Shown: positions 35,598 to 45,224 of the stretch, piece after piece
Numbering within the stretch: the first letter of the stretch is position 1
Layout: every line of letters begins with the position of its first letter
DNA from: Bifidobacterium parmae
Lineage (GTDB): Bacteria; Actinomycetota; Actinomycetes; Actinomycetales; Bifidobacteriaceae
Direction of reading: 5' to 3'
Assembly: GCF_002860365.1 (NCBI RefSeq)
Contig: NZ_NMWT01000001.1
Coordinates: forward strand, 223,379-287,378
Length of the DNA stretch: 64,000 bases
The notes under the pieces: model-generated
What the model was told of the DNA's origin: nothing
The model's input: the letters and a program-made list of their open reading frames with translations, nothing else
The model's database searches: none
Position numbers and translations under genes: made by a program

Positions 35598-36808
35598 GGA
35601 TCTACCTGTTCATCGCCGCCATCGCCGGCGGCGCCACCTACCTGCTCACGCCGATCGTGCGCCACGTGGCGATCGAGATCGGCGCGGTCGGCGAGGTGCG
35701 CGCCCGCGACGTCCACAAGATCCCGACGCCGCGCATGGGCGGCCTCGGCATGATGCTCGGCTTCGCCGTCGCCATGCTGTTCGCCAGCCACATCAGCTTC
35801 ATCCAGGGCCTGTTCCAAGGCAGCCACCTGCCGTGGGTCGTGCTCGCCGGCGCGGTCATGATCTGCCTGCTCGGCATGGCCGACGACCTGTGGGACCTCG
35901 ACTGGATGCTCAAGCTCGCCGGCCAGCTGCTCATCTCCGTGTTCGTCGCGTGGGGCGGCCTGCAGATCATCTCCCTGCCGCTCGGTTCGCTCGTCACCGC
36001 CTCGCCGAGCCTGTCGATGGCGATCACCGCGTTCCTCATCGTCGCGTCGATCAACGCGGTCAACTTCGTCGACGGCCTCGACGGCCTCGCCTCCGGCATC
36101 GTCGCGATCGGCGGCATCGCGTTCGCGATCTACTCGTACATCCTCGCGCGCACGTCGCCCTCCTACGCGTCGATGGCGACGCTCATCGACGTGGCGCTCG
36201 TCGGCATCTGCGTCGGATTCATCCTGCACAACTGGCATCCGGCGAAACTGTTCATGGGCGATTCCGGCTCGATGCTGCTCGGCTACCTCATCACCTGCGC
36301 GTCGATCGTGATGACCGGCCGCATCGACCCCGCCTCCGTGCACACGAGCATGTACCTGCCGGTGTTCATGCCGATCCTGCTGCCGATCCTCGTGCTGTTC
36401 CTGCCCGTGCTCGACATGTGCCTGGCGATTGTGCGCAGGCTCGCGAAGGGCCAGTCGCCGATGCACCCCGACCGCATGCACCTGCACCACCGCATGCTCA
36501 GGATCGGCCACACGGTGCGCGGCGCCGTAGCGATCCTGTGGTCGTGGGCCGCGCTCATCTCGTTCGGCTCGCTGATGATCCTGTTCTTCAAGGCGTGGCA
36601 CGTGTTCATCGGCATGGCGGTCGTGGGCGCGGTGCTCGCCGTCGTCACGATGTACCCGTACCTGAAGCGCCGCGTGCCCGAAATCATGGAGGAGAACGCG
36701 CGTGAGGCGGTCGCCAAGGCGGAGCACGCCTCCGGCCGCGTCAACGACGCCGCCGGGGACGACGGCGACGCGGACGGCGACGGCAAGGCCTCGGGGAACG
36801 CCGCATAA
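35594..36808 (+). CDS. WecA/TagO-like undecaprenyl-phosphate sugar-1-phosphate transferase
   Basis: Membrane enzyme that moves a GlcNAc-1-phosphate-type unit to a polyprenyl phosphate to start cell-surface polymer synthesis. The 404-residue protein has about ten membrane helices. The cytoplasmic catalytic motifs are MADDLWDLDWMLK (Asp pair), NFVDGLDGLASG, LFMGDSGSMLLGY, and the family's HIHH-type motif DRMHLHHRMLRIGH. The C-terminal 40 residues are Asp/Gly/Ala-rich. In actinobacteria this gene commonly follows tsaC, as here. Confidence 0.9.
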   Translation: MRIYLFIAAIAGGATYLLTPIVRHVAIEIGAVGEVRARDVHKIPTPRMGGLGMMLGFAVAMLFASHISFIQGLFQGSHLPWVVLAGAVMICLLGMADDLWDLDWMLKLAGQLLISVFVAWGGLQIISLPLGSLVTASPSLSMAITAFLIVASINAVNFVDGLDGLASGIVAIGGIAFAIYSYILARTSPSYASMATLIDVALVGICVGFILHNWHPAKLFMGDSGSMLLGYLITCASIVMTGRIDPASVHTSMYLPVFMPILLPILVLFLPVLDMCLAIVRRLAKGQSPMHPDRMHLHHRMLRIGHTVRGAVAILWSWAALISFGSLMILFFKAWHVFIGMAVVGAVLAVVTMYPYLKRRVPEIMEENAREAVAKAEHASGRVNDAAGDDGDADGDGKASGNAA

Positions 36809-38404
<1,596 letters not shown>

Positions 38405-38437
38405 TCGGCGCGTTCAGTCGGGTAGCGTATAACGCAT

Positions 38438-38474
38438 GACGTGGGGTCCCACCGGTCCGGTGGGACCCCACGTC
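38438..38474. terminator. Bidirectional terminator between guaB and lacI-type gene
   Basis: GACGTGGGGTCCCACCGG, one base, then its exact reverse complement: a 37-nt perfect palindrome between convergent genes. Confidence 0.85.
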
Positions 38475-38550
38475 GCGTTTCGGGGGAGCGGCGGCATCGT
38501 GTCGTCATGTCGCGTCGTCACGTCGCGTCATGCGCGGCCGCCGCGCGCGC

Positions 38551-39633
38551 TCACGCCGTGAGCCGCGCCGTGGTCGCGCGCATGAGCAGCGACGTCGGCG
38601 CCACCGTATGCGCCTCGTCCGGCTCGTCGCCGCGCATGAGCGCGAGCGCCTTGCCGGCGGCGGCGCGTCCCAGCTGCACCGGGTTCTGGCGCACGGTGGT
38701 CAGGTCGACGACGTCGCCGACGTTGTCGCCGTCGAAGCCGACGAGCGACACCTCCTCGGGGATGCGCCAGCCGAGCCGTCGCAGCTCCTTGAGCAGCAGG
38801 ACCGCGCACCGGTCGTTCTCCACGCAGATGCCGGTCGGCCGGCTCATCGCGCCGACGAGCTGGGCGGCGATGCCGGAGATCGCGGCCGCCTCGCCGCCGA
38901 CCGACTCCTGCGCCTCCTCGTCGCCCTCGTCGCCGAGACGGGAGAGCGAGGGAATCGTGAGGATGTGCTCCTCGTCGTAGCCCTCCTGTTCGGCGGCGTC
39001 GAGGAATCCGCCCATGCGCACGGCGTCGCTGCACGTGAACGGCGACGGCTGCACCGGCTGCTCGACGTAGGCGATGGATTCGTGGCCGAGCGAGCGCAGC
39101 AGACGCACGATGCCGTGCATGGCCGCCTCGTCGTCGATGCGGATGGACGCGTCGAAGCCTTCGGTGGAGGGCACGTTGACGCCGACCATCGGGATGGTGA
39201 GCGTGTCGAGGAATTCGCGCTGGCGTTCGTCGAGGATGAACGAGACGATGATGACCGCGTCGAAGTTCTGCGTGCCGGGCAGCGTGTGGAAGAAGCGGTT
39301 GAGGTCCGTCTCCTCCCACATCACGTAGGGGACCACGTCGTAGCCTTCGGTCGACAGCACCTCGTACACGCCTTCGAAGGTGTTCGCGTTGAACCAGCTG
39401 TTGATCTCGTTGGGCAGCAGCACGGCCACGCGCATCGATTTGCCGCTCGCCAGCGACGAGGCCGTCTTCGAGAAGGTGAACCGGAGCTTCTCGGCGGCCT
39501 CCTCGACGCGGGCGCGCGTGTCCGGATTGACCTTGTCGAGGCCTCTGAGCGCGCGTGACACGGTGGATACGGAGACGCCCGCCTCCTTCGCCACGTCCGC
39601 GATCGTCGTCCTCGCCGTCTGTTGGCCGGGCAT
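38551..39633 (-). CDS. LacI-family regulator of the alpha-glucosidase locus
   Basis: A 360-residue repressor with helix-turn-helix TTIADVAKEAGVSVSTVSRA and effector domain motifs (VAVLLPNEINSWFNANTFEG, VIIVSFILDERQ, VSLVGFDGDNVGDV). It lacks the usual NDxxA-type wording, giving VENDRCAVLLLKEL instead. AAGGAGG precedes ATG 39633; longer in-frame forms lack a site. It is divergent from the GH13 alpha-glucosidase gene with several AAGCG/CGCTT palindromes between, so it probably controls both that operon and itself. Confidence 0.9.
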   Translation of the reverse strand: MPGQQTARTTIADVAKEAGVSVSTVSRALRGLDKVNPDTRARVEEAAEKLRFTFSKTASSLASGKSMRVAVLLPNEINSWFNANTFEGVYEVLSTEGYDVVPYVMWEETDLNRFFHTLPGTQNFDAVIIVSFILDERQREFLDTLTIPMVGVNVPSTEGFDASIRIDDEAAMHGIVRLLRSLGHESIAYVEQPVQPSPFTCSDAVRMGGFLDAAEQEGYDEEHILTIPSLSRLGDEGDEEAQESVGGEAAAISGIAAQLVGAMSRPTGICVENDRCAVLLLKELRRLGWRIPEEVSLVGFDGDNVGDVVDLTTVRQNPVQLGRAAAGKALALMRGDEPDEAHTVAPTSLLMRATTARLTA

Positions 39634-40037
39634 AGCCGTTCCTCCTTGTCTGTATCGCTGCATGGTCGTGCCGTGATTGTGCCGTGGTCGTGCCGTACCG
39701 TCGCGTCGTCCGCCGTTCCGCGGCGCGCCGCGTGCCGCACGATGCTCGACTGCGAATCCATCGACGGCGGGTCCGTATCGTGACCGTGCCGCCGTCCACC
39801 TTCGGATTGACGCCGTTACTACGATACTCCATGCGTTCAAAGCGCTTTCATCGAAATTATATAAAAGCGTTTGCAGTATTGCAAATCCGCCATTTGCCGT
39901 CAATGTCAAACCCGTTCGACACGCCGATTGCAGGTCATTTTGCATTTCGTTGTGCAAGCGTTATTATTCAAGGGTTACGAAAACGAAGAACATGTTGGAA
40001 CGCTTGCTTGCAAGCGTTTGTATTCAAGGAGGAACAC
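39634..40037. promoter_or_regulatory. Divergent control region of the alpha-glucosidase locus
   Basis: 404 bases without a gene and markedly AT-rich from about 39830. Candidate LacI-type sites are AAAGCGCTTT (39839-39848), AAAAGCGTTTGC (39863), GCAAGCGTT (39954) and the perfect palindrome AACGCTTGC-TT-GCAAGCGTT (39999-40018). The probable plus-strand promoter is TTGCAT (39940-39945), 16 nt, TATTAT (39962-39967). Its flanking operators fit repression by the adjacent LacI protein. Confidence 0.65.
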
Positions 40038-41768
40038 ATGGTCGAAGCCACCGATCCCGCCCTGTGGTGGAAGCAGGCGGTCGTGTATCAGGTCTATCCG
40101 CGCTCCTTCAAGGACACGAAGGGCGAGGGCCTCGGCCAGATCGCTGGCGTGACCGAGAAGATCGACTACCTCGCCGACCTCGGCGTCGACGCCATCTGGC
40201 TCAGCCCGTTCTACCCCTCCCAGCTCGCCGACGGCGGCTACGACGTGGACGACTACCGCAACGTCGACCCCAAGCTCGGCACCATGGACGACTTCGACGC
40301 GCTCGCCAAGGCCGCGCACGAACGGAACATCAAGGTCGTCGTCGACATCGTCCCCAACCACAGCTCCAACCTGCACCCGTGGTTCCAGGAGGCCCTGAAG
40401 GCGGCCCCCGGCTCCCCGGAGCGCGACCGCTACATCTTCCGCGACGGCAAGGGCCCCAACGGCGACATCCCGCCGAGCAACTGGGAGAACCACTTCGGCG
40501 GCCCGGCCTGGACCCGCGTGCCCGACGGCCAGTGGTACCTGCACATGTTCACCAAGGAACAGCCCGACTGGAACTGGAACAACCCCGAGGTGCGCGAGGA
40601 CTTCCTCACCACCCTGCGCTTCTGGCTCGACCACGGCGCCGACGGCTTCCGCGTGGACGTCGCCCACGGCCTCGCCAAGGACCTCGACCGAGACGATCTC
40701 GACGACTACGTCGTGTGGTGCACCTCCGACCAGCCGGACGACGGCTCCCACCCGGTCATCGACCGCGACGAGGTCCACGAGATCTACCACGAGTGGCGCA
40801 AGGTCTTCAACGAGTACAACCCGCCGGCGTTCGCCGTCGCCGAGGCGTGGGTGCAGCCCAACCGCCAGTACCTGTACGCCAGCCCGGACGACCTCGGCCA
40901 GATCTTCAACTTCGAGTTCGCCAAGAAGGACTGGATCCGCGACAACATGCACCAGGCCATCGAGGAGGGCATCGAAAGCGCCGAGCGCTCCGGCTCCTCC
41001 GCCACGTGGGTGATGAGCAACCACGACGTGGTCCGCCACGCCACTCGCTACGGCCTGCCGCAGGTGCCGACCAGCGAATACCACCAGCTCGCCAAGGACT
41101 GGGTGCTGCGCGACGGCACCACCTACCCGCTCGACAAGGAGGCCGGCACCCGCCGCGCCCGCGCCGCGATCCTCATGGAGATGGCGCTGCCCGGCTCCGC
41201 CTACGTCTACCAGGGCGAGGAGCTCGGCCTGTTCGAGGTGGCGGACATCCCGTGGGACCGCGTCGAGGACCCGTCCGGCCACCGCACCTCGCAGGCCGCG
41301 TCCACCAAGGGCCGCGACGGCTGCCGCGTGCCGCTGCCGTGGACCGCCGACCCGGCGAACTCGTACGGCTTCACCCCGGCCACCAAGGCCGACGGCACCC
41401 CGGCCGAGGAGGCCCACCTGCCCCAGCCGGCATGGTACACGGACTTCGCCGCCGACAAGGAGGCCGCCGATCCGGACTCGATGCTCAACCTGTATCGCCG
41501 CACGCTGGCCCTGCGCCGCAAGCTGCAGACCAACGACCTGAGCCTCGAATGGCTGCCCGAGGACCGCTCCACGGGCAAGCCGGACGGTGCGAACGGGTTC
41601 ACCGGCGGCACGATCGCCTACAAGCGCGCCAACGGCTGGGCCTCGATCACCAACTTCGGCGCCGACCCGGTCGACCTGCCCCAAGGCGAGGTGCTCCTCA
41701 CCTCCGGCCCGCTGACCGACGACGGCAAGCTCCCCCAGGACACCTCCGCCTGGATCCAGCTCGCCTGA
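40038..41768 (+). CDS. GH13 alpha-glucosidase / oligo-1,6-glucosidase
   Basis: Cytosolic hydrolase releasing glucose from short alpha-glucosides such as maltose, isomaltose or sucrose-type oligomers. It has 576 residues and no signal peptide. The catalytic regions are DIVPNHSS, GFRVDVAHG with nucleophile Asp, FAVAEAW with acid/base Glu, and MSNHDVVRH with the third Asp. VYQVYPRSFKDTKGEGLGQIAG and DAIWLSPFYPSQLADGGYDV are typical of bifidobacterial Agl enzymes. The residue after the nucleophile, in DVAHG, hints at 1,4 rather than strict 1,6 specificity, but this is tentative. AAGGAGG precedes ATG 40038. Followed after 46 nt by an MFS sugar transporter. Confidence 0.92.
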   Translation: MVEATDPALWWKQAVVYQVYPRSFKDTKGEGLGQIAGVTEKIDYLADLGVDAIWLSPFYPSQLADGGYDVDDYRNVDPKLGTMDDFDALAKAAHERNIKVVVDIVPNHSSNLHPWFQEALKAAPGSPERDRYIFRDGKGPNGDIPPSNWENHFGGPAWTRVPDGQWYLHMFTKEQPDWNWNNPEVREDFLTTLRFWLDHGADGFRVDVAHGLAKDLDRDDLDDYVVWCTSDQPDDGSHPVIDRDEVHEIYHEWRKVFNEYNPPAFAVAEAWVQPNRQYLYASPDDLGQIFNFEFAKKDWIRDNMHQAIEEGIESAERSGSSATWVMSNHDVVRHATRYGLPQVPTSEYHQLAKDWVLRDGTTYPLDKEAGTRRARAAILMEMALPGSAYVYQGEELGLFEVADIPWDRVEDPSGHRTSQAASTKGRDGCRVPLPWTADPANSYGFTPATKADGTPAEEAHLPQPAWYTDFAADKEAADPDSMLNLYRRTLALRRKLQTNDLSLEWLPEDRSTGKPDGANGFTGGTIAYKRANGWASITNFGADPVDLPQGEVLLTSGPLTDDGKLPQDTSAWIQLA

Positions 41769-41814
41769 CACAGGACTTACCCAAAACTCAACGCAGAGAA
41801 AAAGGAAAGAAACA

Positions 41815-43080
41815 ATGACAACAGCAGAAGCGGCCCCGATCCGCAACACCCCGGCCGAGAAATGGCGCTACGTCGCCGGCTTCATGGCCTTCGCCGTCCT
41901 CTCCGGCGTCGCCTTCTTCGGCACGATGTCCGTGCTGGTCCCGCAGCGACTGCGCGCGGACCTCGGCATGGGCACCGTCGAGTCGACCGCCGCCCTCGGC
42001 GCGATCAACTCCGCCGGCTCCATCGCCTCCATCTTCATCGCCCTGTTCATCGGCGCCCTGTCCGACCGCACGCGCAGCAAGTGGGGCAAGCGCACCCCGT
42101 GGATCTTCACCGGCGCGTTCATCTACGGCGTCTGCTTCTGGTCGCTGAGCCGCCCGTCCACCGCCGTCCTCATCGGCATCTTCTACGTGCTCGCCCTCGT
42201 CGGCCTCAACATGGTGCAGGCCCCGATCTACGCCCTCATCTCCGACCGCGTCGAGGAATCCAACCGCGCGACCGTCTCCGCGGCCATCGGCGGCGGCGGC
42301 GTGATCGGCCAGGGCATCGGCACGCTCATCGGCTCCCGCTTCATGGAGAACGTCGAGGTCGGCTTCGTCTGCACCGGCCTGTGCGCCCTCGCCGCCGGCC
42401 TGCTCGCCGTGTTCCTCACCCCGAAGGAGCCGTCCAGCAAGGACATGCCGAAGGACACCTCCAAGTCCATGGGCAGGGTCATCCTCGAATCCCTCACCCC
42501 GCCGCTCAAGGACTGTGGCGACTTCTATCGCGCGTTCATCTGCCGCACCTGCCTCATCGTCGCCTACCAGATGATCTTCAGCTACCAGCTGTACATCCTG
42601 ACCGACCACATCGGCGACTCCGGCAAGCAGGCCGCCAACGCGATGGCCATCATCTCCGTGCTCACCATGGTCGCCTCCATGGTCGCCTCCCTGATCTCCG
42701 GCCCGATCGCCGACGCGCTTCACCGCCGCAAGGCCCCGATCGCCGTCGCCTGCGCCGTGTTCGCCATCGGTCTGGCCATGCCGTGGATCTTCCCGACCGA
42801 GATGGGCATGTTCCTCTTCGGCGGCATCGCCTCCTTCGGCTACGGCATGTACCTGTCCGTCGACCAGGCGCTGAACGTGGACGTCCTGCCGAACAAGGAG
42901 ACCGCGGGCAAGGACCTCGGCTTCATGAACATCGCCACCTGCGCCGGCCAGGCCATCGGCGTGGCGATCACCTCCAGCATCGTCGCCGCCACCCACTCCT
43001 ACAACTTCGTGTTCCCGACCGCCATCGCCATGGCCGCGATCGCCGCGATCGCCGTCCTCGGCATCAAGCGCGTCAAGTAA
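41815..43080 (+). CDS. MFS sugar transporter of the alpha-glucosidase locus
   Basis: A 421-residue, 12-helix major facilitator protein. The motif A-like GALSDRTRSKWGKRTPWI in loop 2-3 resembles glucoside/sucrose permeases. YALISDRVEESNRATVSAA and YGMYLSVDQALNVDVLP are similar to the predicted oligosaccharide permeases of bifidobacteria. Co-transcribed with the alpha-glucosidase, it probably imports an alpha-glucoside. AAAAGGAAAG precedes ATG 41815. Its 3' side runs into a structured untranslated region. Confidence 0.87.
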   Translation: MTTAEAAPIRNTPAEKWRYVAGFMAFAVLSGVAFFGTMSVLVPQRLRADLGMGTVESTAALGAINSAGSIASIFIALFIGALSDRTRSKWGKRTPWIFTGAFIYGVCFWSLSRPSTAVLIGIFYVLALVGLNMVQAPIYALISDRVEESNRATVSAAIGGGGVIGQGIGTLIGSRFMENVEVGFVCTGLCALAAGLLAVFLTPKEPSSKDMPKDTSKSMGRVILESLTPPLKDCGDFYRAFICRTCLIVAYQMIFSYQLYILTDHIGDSGKQAANAMAIISVLTMVASMVASLISGPIADALHRRKAPIAVACAVFAIGLAMPWIFPTEMGMFLFGGIASFGYGMYLSVDQALNVDVLPNKETAGKDLGFMNIATCAGQAIGVAITSSIVAATHSYNFVFPTAIAMAAIAAIAVLGIKRVK

Positions 43081-43128
43081 CACGCCCCGCTCTCCTTCCC
43101 GGCTTCTCTGACAGACTGAGCCGTACAG

Positions 43129-43349
43129 CAAACATCTGAGGTGTTTGTAGGCGAAGGCGGGCGGCAGCGAGCAAAACATATCGCTGCCGTAGGCAGTCCG
43201 TAATTGCGGATGAGCCAGCCAGGGGAGAGACCTCAATACTTCTCCTACGGCCCGTCAGGAACGGGCCGCGGGAGATACCACACTTCCCTTCATTCCCTTT
43301 CCAACAGTGGGCCCCGCCGTTTCCAACCGGCGGGGCCCACGCCTTTTTT
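43129..43349 (+). ncRNA. Candidate structured RNA or 3' UTR ending in an intrinsic terminator
   Basis: Consecutive hairpins: CAAACA/TGTTTG (43129-43147), CGGCAGCGA/TCGCTGCCG (43162-43189), TCCG/CGGA (43197-43210), GGAGA/TCTCC (43224-43245), CGGCCCGT/ACGGGCCG (43248-43268). The terminator GTGGGCCCCGCCG/CGGCGGGGCCCAC with a run of T (43307-43349) ends it. No coding frame with a start and ribosome site fits. It may be the MFS gene's 3' UTR or an independent small RNA; no clear separate promoter is seen. Confidence 0.45.
43307..43349 (+). terminator. Intrinsic terminator
   Basis: GTGGGCCCCGCCG, 8-nt loop, CGGCGGGGCCCAC followed by GCCTTTTTT. It ends the MFS transcript and/or the candidate RNA. 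Confidence 0.85.
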
Positions 43350-43383
43350 GGGGGCATGCCTTCGGCCCTGTCCGCTCTCTCTC

Positions 43384-43453
43384 GTGCCGAGACTCTTGTG
43401 CCGAGACTCTTGTGCCGAGACTCTTGTGCCGAGACTCTTGTGCCGAGACAGAC
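43384..43453. repeat. 14-bp tandem repeat, five units
   Basis: GTGCCGAGACTCTT repeats at 43384, 43398, 43412, 43426 and 43440 (last unit partial). Near-perfect copies. Confidence 0.9.
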
Positions 43454-43454
43454 C

Positions 43455-44005
43455 GGCGCGATTTTTCCCGGGAACAGCCGCGTCGTCCGGGTTTTCTTGT
43501 GCGGGGGAGGGGCGTCGGCGCGATTTTTCCGGGGAATCGGCCCACTCGTTCGGGAATAGTCGCGCTGACACCGGCTTAGTGCGATTTTTCCCGGGGCGAT
43601 GGGGGTGTTTTCCGGGTTTTCTTGTGTTGGGAGGGGCGCCGGCGCGATTTTTCCGGGGAATCGACCCATTCGTCCGGGAATAGTCGCGCTGACACCGGCT
43701 CAGTGCGATTTTTCCCGGGGAACAGCCGCGTCGTCCGGGTTTTCTTGTGTTGGGAGGTGGTCAGTGCGTTTTTTCCCGGATGACAGGGGTGATTTCCGGG
43801 TTTTCTTGTGCTGGGAGGTGGTCAGTGCGATTTTTCCCGGGAATCGGCCCACTCGTCCGGGAATAGTTGCGCTGACACCGGCTCAGTGCGATTTTTCCCG
43901 GGAAACAGCCGCGTCGTCCGGGTTTTCTTGTGTTGGGAGGTGGTCAGTGCGATTTTTCCCGGATGACAGGGGTGATTTCCGGGATTTATTGCGCCGATAC
44001 GGGGT
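43455..44005. repeat. Array of nine degenerate repeats of about 61 bp
   Basis: The unit anchor GCGATTTTTCCCGGG (or close variants) begins at 43458, 43520, 43581, 43644, 43705, 43765, 43827, 43888 and 43949, a spacing of 60-63 bp. The rest of each unit belongs to one of three types: A with ACAGCCGCGTCGTCCGGG, B with TCGGCCCACTCGTCCGGGAA and GCGCTGACACCGGCT, and C with GATGACAGGGGTGATTTCCGG. The types recur in the order A B C B A C B A C. Because 61 is not a multiple of three, the array is not a coding repeat. Confidence 0.9.
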
Positions 44006-44009
44006 GGTG

Positions 44010-44250
44010 GGCGGTACCGGGGTATTGGGTGGGCGGTACCGGGCGGTACTGGGTATTGGGTGGGCGGTACTGGGTATCGGATAGGTGGTACCGGGGTATC
44101 GGGTGGGCGGTACTGGGTACCGGGTAGGCGGTACCGGGGTATTGGGTGGGCGGTACTGGGTATCGGGTAGGCGGTACCGGGTATCGGGTAGGCGATACCG
44201 GCGTGCCGGATAGACGGTACTGGGTGCCGGATGGGCGGCGGTACCAGGTA
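44010..44250. repeat. Array of about twelve degenerate repeats of 21-22 bp
   Basis: The unit reads approximately GGCGGTACTGGGTATCGGGTA. Anchors GGCGGTAC (or one-base variants) fall at 44010, 44032, 44042 (shortened unit), 44063, 44084, 44106, 44127, 44149, 44170, 44191, 44213 and near 44237. The array ends about 70 nt before orn. Confidence 0.88.
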
Positions 44251-44323
44251 TCGGCCGAGCGTCCGTCGCGCGGTATAGTCTGTACTGTTCTGCCCAGGCA
44301 TAGGTTAACTAGGAAAGAGGCAC

Positions 44324-44974
44324 ATGATGGTGGACGCGCATGACGCGGAGACGTACACGGCGGAGGGTTCCCGCCTCATCTGGATCGACTGCGAGATGAC
44401 CGGACTCGACATCTTCGGCGGCGACGAGCTCGTCGAAGTGTCCGTCGTGCCCACCGACTTCGACCTCAACGTGCTCGACGAGGGCATCGACTACGTCATC
44501 AAGCCTTCCGACAAGGCCGTGGCGCACATGAACGACTTCGTGCGCCAGATGCACACCCGCTCCGGCCTCATCAACGAGTGGGAGCACGGCCTGAGCCTCG
44601 AAGAGGCCGAGAAGAAGGTCACCGAGTACGTGCTGCGCTTCACTCCCGACGGCGTCAAGCCGCTGCTCGCCGGCAACACGATCGGCTCGGACAAGAAGTT
44701 CCTCGACCATTACATGCCGAACCTGATGAGCCACCTGCACTACCGCAGCATCGACGTGAGCACGTTCAAGGAGCTCGCCCGCCGCTGGTATCCGGCCGTG
44801 TACGAGAACCGTCCGCCGAAGAACGGCGGCCACCGCGCCCTCGCCGACATCATCGAGTCGCTCGACGAGCTGCGCTACTACCGCGAGGCCGTCATGGCCG
44901 CAGCCCCCGGCCCGGACGCCGCCGAAGCCGCGCGCATCCGCGACCACATCGTCGCCACCAGCCTCAACGCCTGA
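44324..44974 (+). CDS. orn: Oligoribonuclease
   Basis: DEDDh 3'-5' exonuclease that degrades 2-5 nt RNA, including pGpG. The 216-residue protein carries the metal-binding [10 protein letters not shown] (Asp22, Glu24), [31 protein letters not shown], the [14 protein letters not shown] segment and GGHRALADI with the catalytic His and last Asp. AGGAAAGAGG precedes the ATG-ATG start at 44324. Its promoter must lie within or just after the 21-bp repeat array; TATAGT at 44274-44279 is a good -10. Confidence 0.95.
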   Translation: MMVDAHDAETYTAEGSRLIWIDCEMTGLDIFGGDELVEVSVVPTDFDLNVLDEGIDYVIKPSDKAVAHMNDFVRQMHTRSGLINEWEHGLSLEEAEKKVTEYVLRFTPDGVKPLLAGNTIGSDKKFLDHYMPNLMSHLHYRSIDVSTFKELARRWYPAVYENRPPKNGGHRALADIIESLDELRYYREAVMAAAPGPDAAEAARIRDHIVATSLNA

Positions 44975-44989
44975 TCGACTCCCGGCGAC

Positions 44990-45182
44990 CACCCCACCCG
45001 GCTTCGCCGGGAGCCCCCGACGTTATGTGCGACGTGCGCGGTACGCACTGCTATGGGACAGTCCACAGGACTGTCCCATCCAGCGGGGGCGATGGTGCTG
45101 CCTCGCCTTCGGCGAGGCCGTTGTTCGGCGGGGTGCCGGATTCCCTCCCGCTGGCGGGAGGTGGCGCGCAGCGCCGGAGGGG
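44990..45182. repeat. REP-like element with hairpin module, copy 3
   Basis: Contains CACCCGGCTTCGCCGGGAGC, then a second module with GACGTGCGCGGTACGCACTG and the perfect hairpin TGGGACAGTCC-ACA-GGACTGTCCCA (45054-45078), then CCAGCGGGGGC. CCTCCCGCTGGCGGGAGG-type sequence follows near 45145. The hairpin module also occurs at 50640-50695 and 58525-58588. Confidence 0.65.
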
Positions 45183-45224
45183 GCATATGGTGGGATCTTG
45201 GCAGTGGGAGCAGGAAGGAAGTCC

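Noticed and set aside
43129-43306. Known housekeeping RNAs (tmRNA, RNase P RNA, SRP RNA) as identity of the structured stretch
   Set aside because: None of their recognisable conserved segments (tag-peptide frame with tRNA-like ends, GAGGAAAGTCC, or the GGAAGGAAGCA loop of SRP RNA) is present.
43073-43669. Long minus-strand frames across the tandem arrays that look like a repetitive Arg/Pro/Lys-rich protein
   Set aside because: The 61-bp period is not a multiple of three, so any repeated peptide changes frame from unit to unit, and no ribosome site or conserved start is present.
43455-44005. CRISPR array
   Set aside because: Repeat anchors are regularly spaced, but the sequences between them are not unique; they fall into three recurring types, the anchor is only about 15 bp and degenerate, and no cas genes are nearby.
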